A stretch of DNA of 5,729 nucleotides from an uncultured Ellagibacter sp. (GTDB taxonomy: Bacteria > Actinomycetota > Coriobacteriia > Coriobacteriales > Eggerthellaceae), in contig CAKTSW010000105.1 in assembly GCA_934613165.1 (NCBI GenBank), forward strand, positions 1 to 5,729, written 5' to 3'. The notes below the pieces were generated by a model, which saw only the letters and a program-made list of their open reading frames with translations, was not told where the DNA came from and made no database searches. Every line of letters starts with the position of its first letter. Position 1 is the stretch's first letter. Below, one piece after another: positions 1 to 5,729 of this stretch. The translations under genes were made by a program, and so were the position numbers.

Positions 1-1
1 G

Positions 2-1240
2 GGCTACAGCAAAGGATCCGTCTCCGACCTTGAAAAGGCCGTCACGGCCTCCGCGGCCGGCGACGTCGGCGCCGACAAGCTGCCTGACGTGTTCTCCACC
101 TACGCCGACACCGCTTACTCGATTGAACAGGACGGCAAGCTCGCCAACGTCGCCGAGTACGTGAGCGCAGACGAGCTTTCCCGATACGTCGACGGCTATG
201 TCAGCGAAGGCTACTTCGACGGCGACGACGCGCTGTACCTGTTCCCCGTCGCGAAATCCACCGAGATCACCATGATCGACAAGACCGACTGGGAGCCCTT
301 CGCCGAGGCGACCGGGACGACGACCGACGAGCTCTCCACGTTCGAGGGCATCGCCGACGTCGCGAAGCGCTACTACGAATGGACCGACGCGCAAACGCCC
401 GACGTCGCAAACGACGGCAAGGCGTTCTACGGCCGCGACTCGATGTCGAACTACTTCGTCATCGCCATGAAGCAGATGGGGATCGACCTGCTTTCCGCCG
501 AGGACGGCAAGGCCGTGGTGAACGTCGACAAAGACAAGATCAAGAAGCTGTGGGATTGCTACTACGTTCCGTACGTGAACGGGTACTTCACGAGCATCGG
601 CAAGTTCCGTTCCGACGACATGAAGACGGGCGACCTCATCGCCTACACGGGCTCGACGTCCTCGGCGATGTACTTCCCCGACCAGGTCATCGACGACGAC
701 GGAGCGAAGGCGATCGACTACCTCGTCGTTGCGGCCCCCGTCATGGAAGGGTCGAGCCGGACCCAGGTCCAGCAGGGCGCTTCCATGGCCGTGACGAAAT
801 CGGACGACCAGCACGAGTACGCGGCGTGCGAGTTCCTGAAATGGTTCACCGCCAAGGAGAACAACCTGCGTTTCGTAAGCGACTCGGCGTACCTGCCGGT
901 TCTGAAGGAGGCGAACTCGACCGAGGCGCTCGACGAGGTGGTTTCCGACGAGGGCATCTCGATCGCCCCGAAGGCTCATGACGCGCTTGCGACCGTCTTC
1001 GATTCCTTCGACGGCACGGACTTCTACACCCCCGTTGCCTCGTCGAACAGCTACGCGGTGCGCAAGGTGTTCGACTACAACCTGTCGGACAAGGCGAAGG
1101 CGGACCGAGCGGCCGTCGTTTCCGCGATCGAGGGCGGCGCATCGCATGAAGACGCGGTGGCGCCCTATGTGACCGACGCGGCGTTCGACGCGTGGTACGA
1201 CGGCTTCGTTGCCGCGATCGAACAGGCGAAATCGAAATAA
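2..1240 (+). CDS. Extracellular solute-binding protein, ABC-transporter type (5' partial)
   Basis: The frame is open from the first complete codon at position 2 to a TAA at 1238-1240, giving 412 residues. The true start and any lipoprotein signal peptide lie off the left edge; the GTG at 89 is an internal valine (PDVFSTYAD). The protein looks like a family 1 extracellular solute-binding protein (SBP_bac_1, the sugar/oligosaccharide class). An early 'LPDVF' stretch is followed by 'GKLANVAEYVS'. Hinge-type segments come next, and then the late signature 'QQGASMAVTK...EYAACEFLKWFTAKENNLRF...YLPVL', which in this family precedes the C-terminal helices. Family members usually have 400-460 residues, so only the N-terminus should be missing. 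Such proteins are exported and bind a ligand for an ABC importer. The ligand cannot be read from sequence. No permease or ATPase gene follows; a hybrid sensor kinase begins 39 bases downstream, so a ligand-presenting role is possible. Confidence 0.85.
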   Translation, partial: GYSKGSVSDLEKAVTASAAGDVGADKLPDVFSTYADTAYSIEQDGKLANVAEYVSADELSRYVDGYVSEGYFDGDDALYLFPVAKSTEITMIDKTDWEPFAEATGTTTDELSTFEGIADVAKRYYEWTDAQTPDVANDGKAFYGRDSMSNYFVIAMKQMGIDLLSAEDGKAVVNVDKDKIKKLWDCYYVPYVNGYFTSIGKFRSDDMKTGDLIAYTGSTSSAMYFPDQVIDDDGAKAIDYLVVAAPVMEGSSRTQVQQGASMAVTKSDDQHEYAACEFLKWFTAKENNLRFVSDSAYLPVLKEANSTEALDEVVSDEGISIAPKAHDALATVFDSFDGTDFYTPVASSNSYAVRKVFDYNLSDKAKADRAAVVSAIEGGASHEDAVAPYVTDAAFDAWYDGFVAAIEQAKSK

Positions 1241-1254
1241 CGGCGCAACCGCCG
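1241..1254 (+). promoter_or_regulatory. Small GC hairpin between binding-protein and kinase genes
   Basis: Immediately after the TAA stop, CGGCG (1241-1245) and CGCCG (1250-1254) form a perfect 5-bp stem around the loop CAAC. It is followed by AAAACGAAGG rather than a run of T, so it is not a canonical intrinsic terminator. By position it could protect the 3' end of the binding-protein message or lower read-through into the kinase. The stem is short, and chance occurrence in GC-rich DNA is possible. Confidence 0.35.
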
Positions 1255-1261
1255 AAAACGA

Positions 1262-1272
1262 AGGAAAGGGGG
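1262..1272 (+). promoter_or_regulatory. Ribosome binding site of the hybrid kinase
   Basis: The purine tract AGGAAAGGGGG ends 7 bases before the ATG at 1280. It is a strong Shine-Dalgarno candidate and fixes the kinase start. It lies entirely in the 39-base gap after the binding-protein gene, so the kinase has its own translation initiation even if the two genes share a transcript. Confidence 0.7.
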
Positions 1273-1279
1273 CTCGAGC

Positions 1280-5167
<3,888 letters not shown>

Positions 5168-5204
5168 TAGGCGAGGGTCGTTCGCGCGGCCTCCTCTTAT
5201 CCCC

Positions 5205-5235
5205 TTGCGCCGGTTATCGGTTGCGGTTATCGAGG
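5205..5235. repeat. Short tandem repeat upstream of ileS
   Basis: CGGTTATCG occurs at 5211-5219 and again at 5224-5232, each copy preceded by TTGCG (5205-5209 and 5221-5225, the second overlapping the repeat). A third TTATC lies at 5197-5201. On the minus strand these are three GATAA motifs. The repeat sits between the kinase stop and the -10 box of ileS, so it could be a pair of regulator half-sites; no known operator is recognised. Confidence 0.45.
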
Positions 5236-5274
5236 ATATGGGTTCCTGCACCCGCCCAAGCCTTGTTCTTCGCA

Positions 5275-5280
5275 TATAAT
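5275..5280 (+). promoter_or_regulatory. -10 box of a probable ileS promoter
   Basis: A perfect TATAAT lies 75 bases upstream of the ileS ATG, in an AT-rich patch that stands out from the GC-rich surroundings. Transcription would begin near 5287, giving a leader of roughly 68 bases. No TTGACA-like -35 box is seen at 16-18 bases upstream (the region is CCCGCCCA), and there is no TG extension. The promoter call therefore rests on the -10 box and its position. Confidence 0.6.
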
Positions 5281-5296
5281 CTAACGGTTTGAATAC

Positions 5297-5318
5297 CATG
5301 CGCTTCGCAAAGCGCATG
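5297..5318. promoter_or_regulatory. Perfect inverted repeat / stem-loop in the ileS leader
   Basis: CATGCGCTT (5297-5305) and AAGCGCATG (5310-5318) are exact reverse complements around the loop CGCA, a 9-bp perfect stem. It begins about ten bases after the predicted transcription start. There is no T-run after it (TTGCGAGTAATC), so it is not a simple terminator. It may be a 5'-end RNA hairpin that stabilises the message, or a DNA operator for a dimeric regulator just downstream of the promoter. Both arms contain an ATG in frame with ileS. Confidence 0.6.
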
Positions 5319-5333
5319 TTGCGAGTAATCTTC

Positions 5334-5341
5334 GGGAAAGG
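5334..5341 (+). promoter_or_regulatory. Probable ribosome binding site of ileS
   Basis: GGGAAAGG is the only purine-rich tract before the ileS ATG. Its end is 13 bases from the start codon, longer than the usual 5-9. Part of it, GAAAG (5336-5340), is complementary to CTTTC (5350-5354), which abuts the ATG. Confidence 0.45.
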
Positions 5342-5354
5342 CTGGGTCGCTTTC

Positions 5355-5729
5355 ATGGCGAGCAACTACAAAAAAACGATGAACCTGCCTACGACCGACT
5401 TCGCGATGAGGGGCAACTTGCCCAAAAACGAGCCCGTGCGCTTGGCGAAGTGGGAAGAGGACCACGTTTACGAGAAGCTGCAGGAAAAGAACAAGGACAA
5501 CGAGCCGTTCGTCCTGCACGACGGTCCTCCGTACGCGAATGGCCCGATTCACCTCGGCCATGCCCAGAACAAGATCTCCAAGGACATGATCAACCGCTAC
5601 AAGGCGATGCGCGGGTTCCGCACCCCCTACGTGCCCGGCTGGGACTGCCACGGCCAGCCGATCGAGCACAAGGTCGAAACCATGCTCGGCACCGAGAAGT
5701 TCAACCAGCTTCCGACCGAGAAGATCCGC
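5355..5729 (+). CDS. ileS: Isoleucyl-tRNA synthetase, N-terminal part (3' partial)
   Basis: The first 125 residues of IleRS are present; the frame runs off the right edge (full-length bacterial enzymes have about 900-950 residues). The cytoplasmic enzyme activates isoleucine with ATP and charges tRNA-Ile. The start '[23 protein letters not shown]' is the usual bacterial-type IleRS opening. '[17 protein letters not shown]' contains the class I HIGH motif as HLGH (residues 66-69), and '[18 protein letters not shown]' is the conserved segment after it, with Gln where Leu is common. The KMSKS motif and zinc-binding C-terminus are outside the window. In-frame ATGs at 5298 and 5316 could add up to 19 residues, but they lie in the leader hairpin, lack a ribosome binding site and are not part of the family's N-terminus, so 5355 is preferred. 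It probably has its own promoter and is not part of the kinase operon. Confidence 0.95.
   Translation, partial: MASNYKKTMNLPTTDFAMRGNLPKNEPVRLAKWEEDHVYEKLQEKNKDNEPFVLHDGPPYANGPIHLGHAQNKISKDMINRYKAMRGFRTPYVPGWDCHGQPIEHKVETMLGTEKFNQLPTEKIR

Noticed and set aside
89..1240. Complete binding-protein gene starting at the GTG at 89
   Set aside because: The frame is open upstream to the window edge, and the residues before 89 continue the family pattern (LPDVF). A start there would give an exported protein with no signal peptide.
5171..5260. Intrinsic terminator for the kinase operon
   Set aside because: Only weak 4-bp pairings were found (GCGA/TCGC at 5171-5185 and GGGT/ACCC at 5240-5253), and neither is followed by a T-run. 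The C/T-rich stretch at 5190-5206 could suit Rho-dependent ending, but that cannot be shown here.
5171..5354. T-box riboswitch controlling ileS
   Set aside because: No T-box bulge sequence (GGTGGNACCGCG-like) or specifier stem is visible, and the predicted leader of about 68 bases is too short for a standard T-box.
5214..5669. 151-residue minus-strand frame opposite ileS
   Set aside because: It is antisense to the conserved IleRS HIGH region and crosses the promoter and hairpin of ileS; it has no plausible product.

Overview
The window comes from a GC-rich bacterium. The long ATG-started reading frames, the bacterial-type IleRS N-terminus and the pairing of an extracellular sugar-type binding protein with a very large Cache/PAS/hybrid kinase suggest an anaerobic actinobacterium of the Coriobacteriia (Eggerthellaceae-like). 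This placement is an inference from overall style, not from a marker I could search.

Layout, all genes on the + strand. (1) Positions 2-1240 hold the C-terminal ~412 residues of an extracellular solute-binding protein whose signal peptide lies off the left edge. (2) After a 39-base gap with a small GC hairpin and a strong ribosome binding site, positions 1280-5167 encode a 1295-residue membrane-bound hybrid histidine kinase. Its domain order is membrane anchor, Cache-like extracellular sensor, second membrane segment, linker, PAS, degenerate GGDEF-like domain, GAF-like domain, HisKA, HATPase_c and receiver (REC). (3) Positions 5171-5354 are non-coding and contain a short tandem repeat, a perfect TATAAT box and a perfect 9-bp hairpin. 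(4) Positions 5355-5729 are the first 125 residues of isoleucyl-tRNA synthetase (ileS), cut by the right edge.

The first two genes are probably one transcription unit. The likely reading is that the binding protein captures a small molecule outside the membrane and either feeds a transporter encoded elsewhere or upstream, or presents the ligand to the kinase's extracellular domain, as LuxP does for LuxQ, TorT for TorS and ChvE for VirA. The kinase would then autophosphorylate at His931 and pass phosphate to Asp1222 in its own receiver. No HPt domain, DNA-binding output or response regulator is present in the window, so the end of the relay is unknown. ileS appears to be an unrelated housekeeping gene with its own promoter.

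The points most worth a second look are the binding-protein/kinase pairing, the catalytically dead GGDEF-like domain embedded in the kinase, and the structured ileS leader.
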